Positions 49,929 to 61,124 of a stretch of 64,000 nt of DNA are shown in pieces. Under the pieces are notes generated by a model. The model was given only the letters and a program-made list of their open reading frames with translations, ran no database searches and had not been told where the DNA came from. The stretch covers positions 3,411,001 through 3,475,000 of the forward strand of contig CP099843.1 of NCBI GenBank assembly GCA_030062745.1. Reading direction: 5' to 3'. Position 1 is the stretch's first letter; the number at the start of each line of letters is the position of its first letter. The position numbers and the translations under genes were made by a program. Source of the stretch: Capitulum mitella. Its lineage: Eukaryota; Arthropoda; Thecostraca; Pollicipedomorpha; Pollicipedidae.

Positions 49929-52900
49929 GGTGCCGGCGTCGACCGTCAGACACCCGGCAGGCGCGCTGGCAAAACTGGGAAGATCGCTGGTGGTCAGTTC
50001 GGTCTGGGCTTATCCGTTGGTTTGTGATGTCGGATTTTTTCCTTGGCCGGGTGATGTTCATAGCACAAAGTATGGACGCCTGGTGGAGAAAGACGCAAAG
50101 GATTTTGCACATGCCTAATCGCATTTGGTCACGGTTCCAGGCAGAATGTTTGATAGCGTATCCACCGTTGAGTTATAGAAGCGCATCTTGTATGGAATCT
50201 AATGTAATTACTAGGAGAAGGGTTAATGTTGAGTCACTTCTTGTAAATCTATGTTTTGTTCACTGGAAAAAAACTCCTAAAATTTACGGCGTTAGTCCGA
50301 TGTTTCCGCAGCTCTAGAAGCGGAGGGCGATTAGAGACTTGGTCACCATGTTGACACTGGTCAAACCATCAATGCGTGGTGGCTTAAAACGCTTGCCACG
50401 CCACTACGTTGACGTGGCAGAAGCAGAGGCGTCACCGGCGAGGCTCGGGTGGCTCCAGCATTGCTTCCCTTCCAGGACTTCTCAGCCATCCCGGGAGATT
50501 TCAGTGCGCACTGTTGCATTTCCAGCCGCATCTTCGACCGGCCCTCCCTAGCCAATTCCATAGCCCCCCCCCCCCCTCCCCAGTCTATTCAACGATCTCT
50601 GGTGTGAAATCAGGCGACGCCATTGGTCTGAAGGTCATCGTTCGAGCTGTTTGTGCAGCGCACCCAGACTGATGTTCCATATCTCAAGGGCAAACTTGTG
50701 AGAATTCGAAATCGCATGGCTGGTTGCAGGACGGTCAGGGATACACGTTCGTAATGCTTTTTTATTTACACATTTACATCTATGTTTATAGCTCGCACTG
50801 TCTGCTCTTACCGTCAAGTTGCGTATAAACGGATTTAGGCAGGCGCGGAAATTTGCCCTGCAGTTGTGCCACCCATCTAGGCTTCCATCTTTATACGTGG
50901 TACCAATTACAAATGCGCCTGTGATGCCAACAGCCGCACGGACGAGACCAGCCCGGTCCTCTGATGTGCCATGCACGCCGCCTCGTCCTGCCCGCTGAAC
51001 ACACATACACGTCTGTATAATGGTTCAGCGTCGACGATACCAGGAGGTGTGCTCTTTTCAGGACGATTTAAAAGTAGGGGAAACTGATGCCAATGAATAT
51101 TTGAATACACTACAAAAGAGAAAAATAACAAAAAAAAACATAAAAAAGAGCAAGGTTCGCCCCCAGTTCCGCAGGGGAGTGGAAACCGCTCTTTCCGTCA
51201 GACCTGTGGCCTCCCTCTCGGTCTGTACGGTCCCGCCGTCGGCTGTCTCCAGAGGCCAGCTGTCCGGCAGGCGGGCGGATCACCACTGATCCAGGGTGAC
51301 AGCAGACCAGCACTGATCCGAGCCACATATCGAGCTCCTCCCGGGCACGCCACATGCACGCCGACACCCAGCAGACCACTCTGGCTGAGGGACGGCTGTG
51401 CAGACGGCGTCTACAGTTTCTTTACGTCTGACGACCCTCGATCTAGCAGACTATGTATATCGGTGCCAAAAGCCACAGAATGGTTCTAAGTGTATTTGCG
51501 CAATATAGCAAAATGAGCCCATAACTTCATTTTCGGCAGCGCGCAGTACGATAAACGTATTGCTATCACATTATGCGAACACAATGGAGACTGTTGGAGC
51601 ATACTAAACACGTAATAATTTACAAAATCGTGCATGTAACGAGACAAACAAAAGCATATAACGCAACATTCGTTACGACTATATTACCGTAACGTGAAAC
51701 CCTGCCTCACAGCAAGCAACAGCTCAACGAACTACCGGCAAACCTGATTTTCATGGGCGAGACAGCTGCAGGAACTAGCACGGACTAATGTTACCGTTCC
51801 GACTACGACCACCAACTTCAAACCCTCCGGCAGAAAAGAAGCGTGGTCATCACCAAGCTTGTAACCAGCAGCTCGTGCAGAGAAAGACAGGGAAGCTGCG
51901 CCAAAAAGATGCCGTCCTCGAACAGTGCTGAAGGCGCAAAGAACAGACTGCGCCTAATGTCCCAAGGCGAACGTGCCCGGGCGGTGCATCCCTTCGGGAT
52001 ACAGGCACGTGATTTCGCTACCCGCGACTGCATTTCATGCGTATTCGTAAACTCTGCTGTCGGACGCTTGCGTGCCTCCGACTCACGCGAACTAAGCCCA
52101 CTCATCCCGCGCGACAGGTTTGGATGAGCGGCCTGCACCCGCCAGAAACTGGGCCACGAAAACACGCCCGGCACCACAGCCAACGCCAGCGCCCGCAGAA
52201 CCGCACGGTTCCCAGCCATTCCATCGGCACCAGAGTCCACAAGCACCAGAGCAAAAAAGGAAATGCGTGCACTGCGTTCCACATGCTTGTCCGATAGCAA
52301 GTCCTTCGAGGACATTCAAGGCAATTTTAGCGTGACAGAAAACGTTCTAGCCTATGTGATATCCGTAAAAAATTGTTCACTGTACGGCCGAGCGCTTACT
52401 CGTGGGATATAATCACTACATGATTTGACAGACATGCAAAATCCATTGCAACGAGGAGCCAACTTCCAAATGTTCCGGGTACCGACCGACGATGAATTCG
52501 TCGAAACCAACGCTGTGTGATCCGGCAACCTGCTACTCTTAGTGCAGCAAGGATATCCACTAACTGCGCATTATTGTTCAGCCTTCAAGCCACCGAGGGA
52601 CGGGCAAAGCGTACCAAATGGGCGGACGGAGACGCCCCTCCCCCCCCCTCCATCAAAACCTAAGACCGACCACGCCGTCTGCCATCCAGTTACCCCTGGC
52701 TGACCTCTGATACAGAAAAGCCTGCTAGCCTCTAACTGAGCGGTGTTCGCACCATCTAATCCCACAGTGACCTACGGATGGTCCCCGGCAGAGCTCCGCA
52801 ACGCCTGAATGACCTCTGATCCGCCCCACTTTTGTCCACTTCGTGGTTTCTCAGACACCCGGACGACCTCTGGCCGACCTCTGCGAGAAGCATGGGTGGT

Positions 52901-53042
52901 CCCTTCGTGACCTCTGGACAGGGCCAAATATCGCTTCGTGACATCTGAGCGAGTAGAGACCCAGGTGTGACACCTGGGCGTGCCTTGTGATCCCGTGTGA
53001 CCTTTCGGAACGTTCCGTGTCTTTGTGACCTCTGCGAGGCGT
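49929..53042. other. Intergenic region between astacin and arfaptin
   Basis: No gene is supported. The minus-strand frame 52315-51818 contains a hydrophobic stretch after MAGNRAVLRALALAVVPGV that looks faintly like a signal peptide, but there is no downstream domain. C runs occur at 50567 and 52638. The part next to the arfaptin stop (52700-53030) holds repeated TGACCT words. Confidence 0.5.
52701..53030. repeat. Degenerate repeat with clustered TGACCT (AGGTCA) words
   Basis: TGACCT occurs exactly at 52701, 52768, 52810, 52908, 52998 and 53025, all in the same orientation, with variants CGACCT at 52864 and 52875 and TGACAT near 52939. On the minus strand these read AGGTCA, the nuclear-receptor half-site. 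The segment lies directly 3' of the arfaptin stop, in its likely 3' UTR. It may simply be a decayed tandem repeat. Confidence 0.55.
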
Positions 53043-54341
53043 TCAGGCGGTGCCAGGTCGTCCGGCCGACCCAGCATCGCCCGCGCCCAGGCCGCCGGCC
53101 CTGAGGTGTTCCAACGTGGTCTTCAGCGCCAGTGCGTTCCCCGAGAAGTAGTTGGAGACGGCCATGTGGAACAGCACCAGCTGGTTCTGCATCACCTTCA
53201 CCTGCGATCGAGGCGGAACACAAGGCGATTAACAGTGGCGTTCCAAGAGAGGAACGGAATACGGACATTCGTGGGAGGTACAAGTTCACGTAAAGCACGG
53301 CACTGAAGTACTTTCAGTCGCTGAACGTAGCGGTTCTCAGTGCATGGAGTCCAGTACGACATGGCAAAGCCAATTTCTAGAGGACAGATTTCGGACATAT
53401 GGAACAAAACTGGCATGATTTCCCTTCAGCCCGATCCCAATCTAAAACAGAATAGATGGCAGAACCCGGACTGCAAAAAAAAAAAAAAACAGCTCAATTT
53501 ACCTTCATCCTGGCAAGAGCAAACCTATCGAACTGGAAATGGTTACTACACATCAGCTATGCCAGCACGCCCGAGACAAGACCTTCTCTTCCACTCAGCT
53601 CTCCATCAAGCCAATCTATCGGCCAGACCGACAATTACACTAAGCTCCTCCTACAACACCCACAGAACAGGGCATCTTACAGCCCTCACCACGCCCCGCA
53701 ACCGCACCAGGCAACAGCCCTCAATCCCTTCCGGGATGCGCCCCACGCCTCACGACAGCCCTCCCGCTGACGGCCCGCCCCGGTCCGCGGGCGCACCCTG
53801 TTCTCGTCGAGCAGGCGCAGCTTGACGGCGACCTTCTCCCGCAGCCGGTGGTACTCGGCCTCGCGCTGGTCGTGCTGGCGCTGCGCCTCGGCCAGTGGCG
53901 CGCCGCCGCCGCCCGGCTGGCCCTCCTGCTGACGCGCCCACTCCAGGTCGGCCCGGTACGCGTCGAACTCCACCCTGGCGGCGGCCGGCGCGCCCGGTCA
54001 GCGGCCGCTCACGGCACGCTCGCCGGCACACACGCGGACGGACACGCAGACCGACACGCACGCGGACACGTGTGCGTGTCCGCCGCGGACGGGCCCCACG
54101 ATACTAATCCGCCGGCAGGCACGACAGTAAACAGCCGCACACGCCAACATGCTATTGTGGCTGATCTGGCCATGTGAGCCGGCGAAGGGGAGTAGGTTTT
54201 ACTGCCAGGATCCCCTTTCCCCCTCCTGATACATGTCTGTATGCACGTATGTACGTATGTATGTATGTATGTATGCATGCGTGCATGTATGTATGTATGT
54301 ATGTATGTATGTATGTATGAATGTATGTATGTATATGTACG

Positions 54342-54403
<62 letters not shown>

Positions 54404-56427
54404 ACTGAAGTAAATAACTGTATGTTCATTAGCCGGCGATCCTTTTCGGCGGCCTCATTTCCTTGGACTGCTACATGGTCCTTCCACATCCTGCCCTTAC
54501 CGAGCCGACTCGTACTGTTTGACGGTGGTCAGGGTGTCCTCGATCGTCTGGTCGCAGAACGTCTCGATGGAGGAGACGAAGAAGTCCAGAGCGTCACGCA
54601 GTGGCCTCCCGCTCTCGTGCAGCGCCTTCTGCGCGTTGGCGTTGTGCACGAACTCGTCCCTGAGCTCCGGGCTCCGCTGGCCCAGCTGGGAGAACAGCTC
54701 GCCCAGCTGCAGCTGTAATCGACGGCACGTCTGGATTGTAACCGGTAAAGGATCGCTTGTGATGAAAAGATAAGAGGAAGGCAAAAGCTCACTTACAGTG
54801 TAGTAGCTTTGGGAGATTTTAACGACTGAAGCTTGGCAATTGGCAAATATCTATACAACTTCATGCTTCGTACGGTGAAACGTGGTTAGGAAGCATACCT
54901 CTGTATGATTAGCCTGACACCATAATATCTGCAGGTGAAAGACAGTTTGCATCTCCAAAACCTTTTTGTCACGAGCCATCATCACCGGGTTTACCTGAGA
55001 AGTAAGCATACTGCACAGATGTGATGACAGATTCTTTGCAACCCTCATGACATTACGGTATTGCGTCTGGGTTTCTCGAAGAGCCGTAATTTGGGTGTCC
55101 AGCTCTGAAACAAACAGGAACGATCCCTGGAAATGCATCAATATGAGACTTCCACAGGTCCATCGCCATCCGAAAGTAAACACCAAAACACAACATAAAC
55201 AATAGGAACACCATCTCATAAACTTCGATATCTAAACCCACAAGACTAAAACCACACAAAACGAAACGTCATTACAAAACATTAACTATGCAGAGTTCAG
55301 TGAAAACAGGGAACGTTTTTATGTCCGAATCAAGTAGTATCATCGCCTTATATCGCCGCTGAGCTGAACCGCACCCACTGATCGCCTTAGCCGCCATCCG
55401 GGCCCATGCGACGAAACCCCAGAACATCCCCAGACGGCGGCCGGCGGGCCGGCGTCCGGCTAACCGGCGTCCACGGTGCGGGACGACTTCCCGAGCCGCT
55501 CGGCGATCATCTGCCGCGAGCACTTGTACGTCGAGATGCCCCAGGCCTTGATGGACTCGATCCGGTCGTGCACGGTCGGCGTCCGGTGGACGGGCGAGCT
55601 CGGCCGGTTGGAGAGAGGTGCCGTCGCTGAGGACAGAGACGGCTCCGGTGAGACGTGGAGCGCACGCTCGGGGACAGGCACCGCTAATGAGGTCGGACAT
55701 GCGTGCTCGTGGTGGGGCCTGGAGCACACGGTCGGAGAGCGGTGCCACTGCTGCGGACGGGGAATGTGCTGCCGTGAAACATGGGCCATGCAGGAGGCAT
55801 ACCGTTCTACAGCGCGCAACAGCAGTGGGGTTAGCAGCCTGGCTATGGGCTAGAACATAGTGATCTCACTTTCAGTCAAGCTCGAACAAGCCAAGATGAC
55901 CTCTGACTCCGCAAGGAGCGCCGGCAATGACATGAGATGTCATGACACCACCCTGTGAATACCACTAACCCGGAACCTCCGGCGGAGTGGCGATGATCAC
56001 GTGACGGCGACTAGCCGGGAATCTCCGGCCCCGGACGAAGCGGTGGCAATCACGTGACAGCAACTAACTGGGAACCTCCGGCTCCGGGCGGCGCGGCGGC
56101 GACCACGTGACAACTAACCGAGGACCTCCGGCCCCGGGCGAAGCGGCGGCGATCACGTGACGGCGACTCACCGGGGACCTCGGGCTCCGGGCGGAGCGGC
56201 GGCGCCGCCCCGTTGCCCAGCGTGGTGCCGAAGGTGGCCGGGTCGGCCCAGTCGTCGACGGCGGCCGCCCGGTCGGCCGCCGAGCCCCGCCCGCCGCGCG
56301 GGCCGGGCGGCGGGTCCGGCGCCAGTGGCGGCGCCTCGCCCAGCTCCACGTCCTCAGCGTCGCTCAGCTCGTCCAGAGCCAGCGGCCGCCGCTCGCCGTA
56401 CGACGTCATCTCCGGGCGCATGGGACC
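53043..56427 (-). CDS. ARFIP2: Arfaptin (BAR-domain, ARF/ARL- and Rac-binding), complete, 6 coding exons
   Basis: Minus-strand coding exons: 56421-56172 (exon begins 56427), 55626-55465, 55104-54995, 54712-54501, 53974-53797 and 53201-53043; 1071 nt, 356 residues. All introns are GT-AG in matching phase. Residues 1-85 are acidic and proline-rich. The segment [20 protein letters not shown], then [10 protein letters not shown], marks the amphipathic-helix entry to the BAR domain. The BAR body follows: [89 protein letters not shown] and [20 protein letters not shown]. Arfaptins dimerise, bind ARL1 and Rac1 at the trans-Golgi and sense curvature. The C-terminal tail is short and Gly-rich, unlike vertebrates. 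The intron 1 donor side is overlaid by a tandem array. An upstream coding exon cannot be excluded because an acceptor lies just before the first ATG. Confidence 0.93.
54241..54400. repeat. TATG tetranucleotide and (AT)n microsatellites in arfaptin intron
   Basis: TATG/CATG units from about 54241 to 54345 grade into an AT run of about 50 bp at 54347-54400. Both lie in the intron between the fourth and fifth coding exons. Confidence 0.95.
55965..56210 (-). repeat. Tandem array of the exon 1/intron 1 boundary of arfaptin, about 53-bp units
   Basis: Four CACGTG hexamers at 55998, 56051, 56104 and 56154 mark units of 53, 53 and 50 bp. Each minus-strand unit reads through a GCCGCCGC stretch, a CCCGGGGCCGGAGGT-like segment, a donor-like step (CG|GTTAGT, CA|GTTAGT or CG|GCTAGT) and then GTCACGTG. 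The genuine boundary, CCCCG|GTGAGTCGCCG at 56172, belongs to the same series, so the array seems to derive from the exon end plus its splice donor. The first unit overlaps the last codons of the exon. Confidence 0.85.
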
Positions 56428-57870
56428 CTGGAATATGCTGATTTATGTAGTGACCTGCATGTGTGCTGAGCTATGCACACATGTGCAAGCTCATCACCAT
56501 TAACTAACTTAGCACTGAAATTTGAATGTCAAAACAATCTGTGTCATCTCTGCTGTCACATCTTGTTTAGTAGTCCTGATGTGCATAATTTCATTGTTTG
56601 TTCTGATGGTCAAAATTTATCATCACAAGTTGAAATGACAACAACAAACAACAGTTGTACATGGCTTGCTGCACTGGCATAGTGGTTGTTACGACAAAAT
56701 AGTGGTTATCTTATACTACAAAATAGCTTGAACACTTTTAGAAGCATGATACATCAAAAGTTAAAAACATGTATGTGTTTGATTCCCAACCAAAGCATGA
56801 TGACATGTACTTCCACATGCTGCATGGTTTGAATTTTAAAAAATATTTCATTAATGAAATCATCTGGTCTCGTAAGGTGTCATGGATACATAATCATGCA
56901 TTTCTAGCCTGGAAATGTCCATACATATTCAGTTTTCTATAGTCTTTGCACCTAACTAGTTAAATCTGGCTACTTTTTATTTCATATAGTTCTTATCACA
57001 TAAAAAATGTAGCCATTCAGCCATTTACACCAGCAAAATACATCACCCAATATTTTGAGTACTGTCTCATGTAGTTTTATCACCAAGATATTCAAATATC
57101 TGTAAAGACAATTGTACATTCAAAAAATGGTATGTCGAGATGCAAACTTTACTTTTCTTTAATGCATTACACCAGAGTTTAAAACAACAAATCAGACTGC
57201 TCTTCTGTGTAATTGTCATGAAAGTATGACCACAGCTTCATGTTCACAGGATTGACACTAGTTCCATATCATGACATGACCTATTCTCACAAAATGCATT
57301 TCAAATTTCTTTCCATCCATGTTCCCAGAAAACACAGTTAACTGACAGGTTGCGAGAAACCATATCATACTGAAGGTACGTAAGCAAAACAGACAATATG
57401 TGAGGTCTTAAATGATACTATCCCAACTTGCAACAGAGTAGTACATCACATTGTGGAAAATCCTGGCCTGTTGTAACTTATACCATGACTTAACTAATTA
57501 CAACCACATAGTATGTAAAACACATACATGCCCCTGTACAAACAAAATGGAGGATTCTGGGAATACCATGCCAGAGTTTATTATGTTTGTTGTAAACAGT
57601 GCAGGCCAGTGCTTCTCTGACATTTTGAAGAACTGGAGAAGACAATTCCCAGCTGCTTTGTTTCACATCAGAACACTACAGTGCAAAAATTCCACATTCC
57701 AAACATATGGATAAATGTATATTTTACATTGAGACAGAGCACCTCAAATACCTTAGAGCTTCAGTCCCATTCAGTCCCTGAAATACTACAATACTCAATG
57801 GAAAATCAACTATGAGTTCAAGCCTTTTACTTATACTGCATGAATTAAAAGAACACTAAAATTCAAGAAG
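56428..57870. other. AT-rich intergenic region upstream of arfaptin
   Basis: Nothing coding is recognised. The stretch is AT-rich with short frames only. A 5' UTR exon of arfaptin probably lies here or beyond, because a splice acceptor (TTCCAG) precedes the first coding exon. Confidence 0.5.
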
Positions 57871-57876
57871 GAAGGC

Positions 57877-57882
57877 TTTATT
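57877..57882 (-). terminator. Poly(A) signal AATAAA just after the minus-strand ORF
   Basis: TTTATT on the plus strand reads AATAAA on the minus strand and begins one base after the stop codon at 57884-57886. Confidence 0.5.
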
Positions 57883-57883
57883 C

Positions 57884-58297
57884 CTAGTTTTCCTGTTTGT
57901 AAAAATCTAGCCCAATGATCACCACCTCCAGATTATGCAACAATTCCCACTTTACGAGAAACCCTGATTCTTTACATTTGTTATGTTCAGTGTCTACCCT
58001 ACCCCTAAAATGTTTTGAGACGTCTGAATCCCAATCCACGGGTTCCACGAGGCGCACCAGTGTGTAACACTTCGGTATAAACAACCCCACGTCGTTACGA
58101 ACTTCCACGCAGTCTACTAGACCATTTACTGTAAAAAGGGCTCGGGCCAGTACCTTGTTTACACTCGTCTGGGTTTTTGCAGGTTTCTTCAAAATAAACA
58201 ACGCCAGCCGCGCCCCACTACTCGTGAGCGTCACCTCAGGACGCCAGCAAGTTGGTCCGGCCGCAAAATAGGTAGAAAACACGAAGATGTTTGTCAT
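57884..58297 (-). CDS. Unrecognised 137-residue protein or terminal exon
   Basis: The frame starts at an ATG (58297) and ends in TAG, followed at once by AATAAA. Its composition is protein-like: MTNIFVFSTYF, then ARLALFILKKPAKTQTSVNK, then FTVNGLVDCVEVRNDVGLFI, CYTLVRLVEPVDWDSDV, and FLVKWELLHNLEVVIIGLDF near the end. Alternating hydrophobic strands suggest a beta-rich fold, but I do not recognise a family. There is no obvious signal peptide or membrane segment. It may be a single-exon gene or the 3' exon of one. No neighbour on the same strand gives context; arfaptin's 5' end is about 1.5 kb further left. Confidence 0.35.
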   Translation of the reverse strand: MTNIFVFSTYFAAGPTCWRPEVTLTSSGARLALFILKKPAKTQTSVNKVLARALFTVNGLVDCVEVRNDVGLFIPKCYTLVRLVEPVDWDSDVSKHFRGRVDTEHNKCKESGFLVKWELLHNLEVVIIGLDFYKQEN

Positions 58298-58530
58298 AGA
58301 TGAGGATTGTTTGTCGCAAAATTACACTGCCATTTTACTGCCATATCTAATAATCTCTAACCAGTGTTGGTTCATTTGGTTATCGTTAGGATTCATTCCA
58401 TCTGAAAACACTTTCGAGTCATGGAAGTTATGGGATCAAGGAGAGAGGTATGAGCAATGCGTTTGTGCCGAGACGACGGAATTTGGAGGCTTGGATCTGA
58501 CTTAACGAGGATGAGAAGGTAGAAGCTACT

Positions 58531-58915
58531 AGGGGTGTCGATTTCTAGAAATGATTGGGGGCCGAGACGAGTGTCCGACAATCTAACCTCCCCCCAAATG
58601 TGGATTTCGCGACGGATTTAGCCCATTTTTTTAACCAAGGGAAATTTATAAGCTTTGTAAGTTACTATTTAGCAAATAAAAATGCATTTATACCCATGCA
58701 TAGAAGATAGAAAGGAAGATAGATACATCGCTTTAAACTTTATTCTTTACTTTCTGTCTATCTCTTATCTACTGCGACCGTTCTTTTCGTTATTATTACT
58801 CATTTCCCTTTAAAGCCGGCAGAAAATGTTGGGGGAGCCAAACTAACATGGGGGTGGGGCAAATCAACATTGGGTGGGCCAATGCCCTCACAAAAGAATA
58901 CAAATCGACACCCCT
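58531..58915. mobile_element. MITE, 385 bp, perfect 14-bp terminal inverted repeats
   Basis: AGGGGTGTCGATTT at 58531-58544 is exactly repeated in inverse as AAATCGACACCCCT at 58902-58915. The interior has G-rich subterminal stretches and no coding frame. No target site duplication is evident. The family is unknown. Confidence 0.75.
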
Positions 58916-58919
58916 GGAG

Positions 58920-61124
58920 GTTACCAAAGGTGGTGTTTTTTACTTTTCTTTCAATGATCGGCTAGTCATGAACCGAACGCAGTTATTGTAAAATGTAAAA
59001 AATTAGGAGCATGTCACATGCAGGATAAATCAGCTTTAACTTAGAAAACGGCTTCATGAAATCTGTACTTTCTCTTTGGATATCCGCATTCCATTAACCT
59101 TTCAGCTGGGTCGAGGTTCTGTACGGCGACCTCTCAGCTGGTTCACGGTTCTATATGGCTTCGACGCATTTAAGGTGTTGAAACGCCGGGAACAAACTTT
59201 GTTATTTTGTGTGAGCGTGTGTGTGTTTTGCATGGTCAAAACCATATGCCACGGCAAAGAAGCCGTGTTTACGATCAGAGCGGCCCCGAATTCGTTGAAG
59301 ACCGCATTCAGCCGTTTTTCTATGTGTAATCATCACAGTTTGTCCCCCCAATTCCGATTTGTCCCTCCCCCCCCCCCAATTTCTTGGACGAGCTGCATTC
59401 ATGGCTCGAAATGCCTCATCAGGTTTGCCACAAGCCATGAGAGGTTCACTGGAGTTCTTCAGCAGTTGTGGGACCTTCCAAAGGTCTTATGTCCTTCCTG
59501 CACATAATCGGGATCCTTCTTGGATTGTCTGGGCCTTTCGAACATTGTCATCACCAGAGACCCATCACCATCACCACAAATCGCGATGACACGGGATCCT
59601 TCAAAGATCGTGTTCTCCAGGGGTTCTCTGCGACTCACCGGAGATGATCGGACTTTTCAAGGACTCTACACGAATCATGGGAACCCTCCACGTACCGTAA
59701 GACCCTCCGGGCACCACTGGGCCAGCCGAAGATAACAGCCACTCCATGCGAATCAATGTCCATCGATCATCAATCCATCCAATTATCATCCATCAATCCA
59801 ACCAAGGCATAGGCTTCGAGGGTCCTCCGAAGATCGTGATCGTGAAGGACCAGCCGCGGATAACCGGGACCCTGGGCGAACTGTCCGGGACATTAGCAAG
59901 ATATGCGTTGTGCAAGTTTGTCAAAGTACGAATAAAACGTTTGTCTGAGTTGCTGGTGAGGTGAGAGAGTGCACCTTTCGTGGGACAGACAAAACATCGC
60001 CGCGGTCGCTGGGACCGCTACCAACGCTTCGGCGCAGGATAAACTTTGGCGATTTCTCCCCTCTCAGGACCCTCCCCATCCTTGGCAGATTCCGGACTGC
60101 ATACCTGGCATGCCTGGCCACATACCTACATGCTGCACTGTTTTGGATTTGTTTCAAGCGACCAGCGACTATACCCGGCTAAAGCTGACAAGTCCTTGTT
60201 CCTGTCAGCTTGGCAGCCTCGACTGCCGCGTGAATATCCACCGAGTGCCCAGACCGGAAAACGCAAACCGGTGATTTCGACGAGACGGTATCTTCGGCTG
60301 GCTGCCGAATTGGCTGCCCTTCGGCCAACGTCCCAGCTGTGATCAGAGGAATCCCGTGCCACGGGCGCGAGGCTGTCAGTGTCGTACATCATAAGCGGCG
60401 TCTCCTTAAAACATTTCACAGCGGAGGGACGAGGTTCTCCACCGGGAGATACCAGGTCGGCGCCTGGTCCTCCCGCGTCGGCCTCGGCAGGCTCGCGGAC
60501 TGGCGCGCCGGCCAGCGTGAGAAATATGACGGGCGCGTGATTCACGGTCCGGGCCGGTCGTACCTCGGCGGTAACGAGCATAACAAGCCGGCCAGCCCTG
60601 TTGTTCCGGCGGCGTGAAACGGCCGCCGGCCTCGCCGCGGCCGGCCCGCGTGGGAGGCGAGGAGGCGGTGGAAAGCGGCGACTGCTCACGCACCGGCGCG
60701 GCCCGCCGCCGCCGCGGAGGGCGCCAAGGCGCGGCGTCAGGCCCGCGAACGCGCCCGTCGGGCGCGTCGTCAGCGAGATTGAGTCGCCGCCGGCGTCGAC
60801 CAAAGCTCCCGCCACGTCGAGTCGCCTCCGGCGGCGGCGTGCCGACACGTGCAGTCGCCGCCGGAGCCGCCAGGTGCCCGGCGACGCGGACTCGGGAACG
60901 TTCGTCGGCCGGGCGGCAGCCCGGCGGCCCGGCGGCCGGCGGCGGCTCCGCAGGTGACGTCACGGGCGGCAGCATTCCGCCGCGGCGGCGCTGGCGGGCG
61001 GTGGCGCTGGCGTCGAGCCGCGCCGGCCGCCGGCCGCCAGCCGCCGCCGACCACTCGTCGGTTGGCGGCAGGCGCGGGCGCACGCGGCAGACCTCAGTGA
61101 GACGTGTCCGGCACAACCGCAGCC
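58920..61124. other. Region upstream of the small heat shock gene
   Basis: From 59400 to 59960 there are loose imperfect repeats of GGGATCCTTC-, GATCGTG- and GGACCCTCC-like words. From 60400 onward the sequence becomes a CpG-rich promoter-like region. GAACGTTC at 60896-60903, 222 bp before the ATG, fits a minimal two-unit heat shock element. No gene is supported before 61125. Confidence 0.45.

Noticed and set aside
51818-52315. 166-codon minus-strand frame with a hydrophobic start
   Set aside because: Signal-like stretch is weak and no following domain or exon was found.
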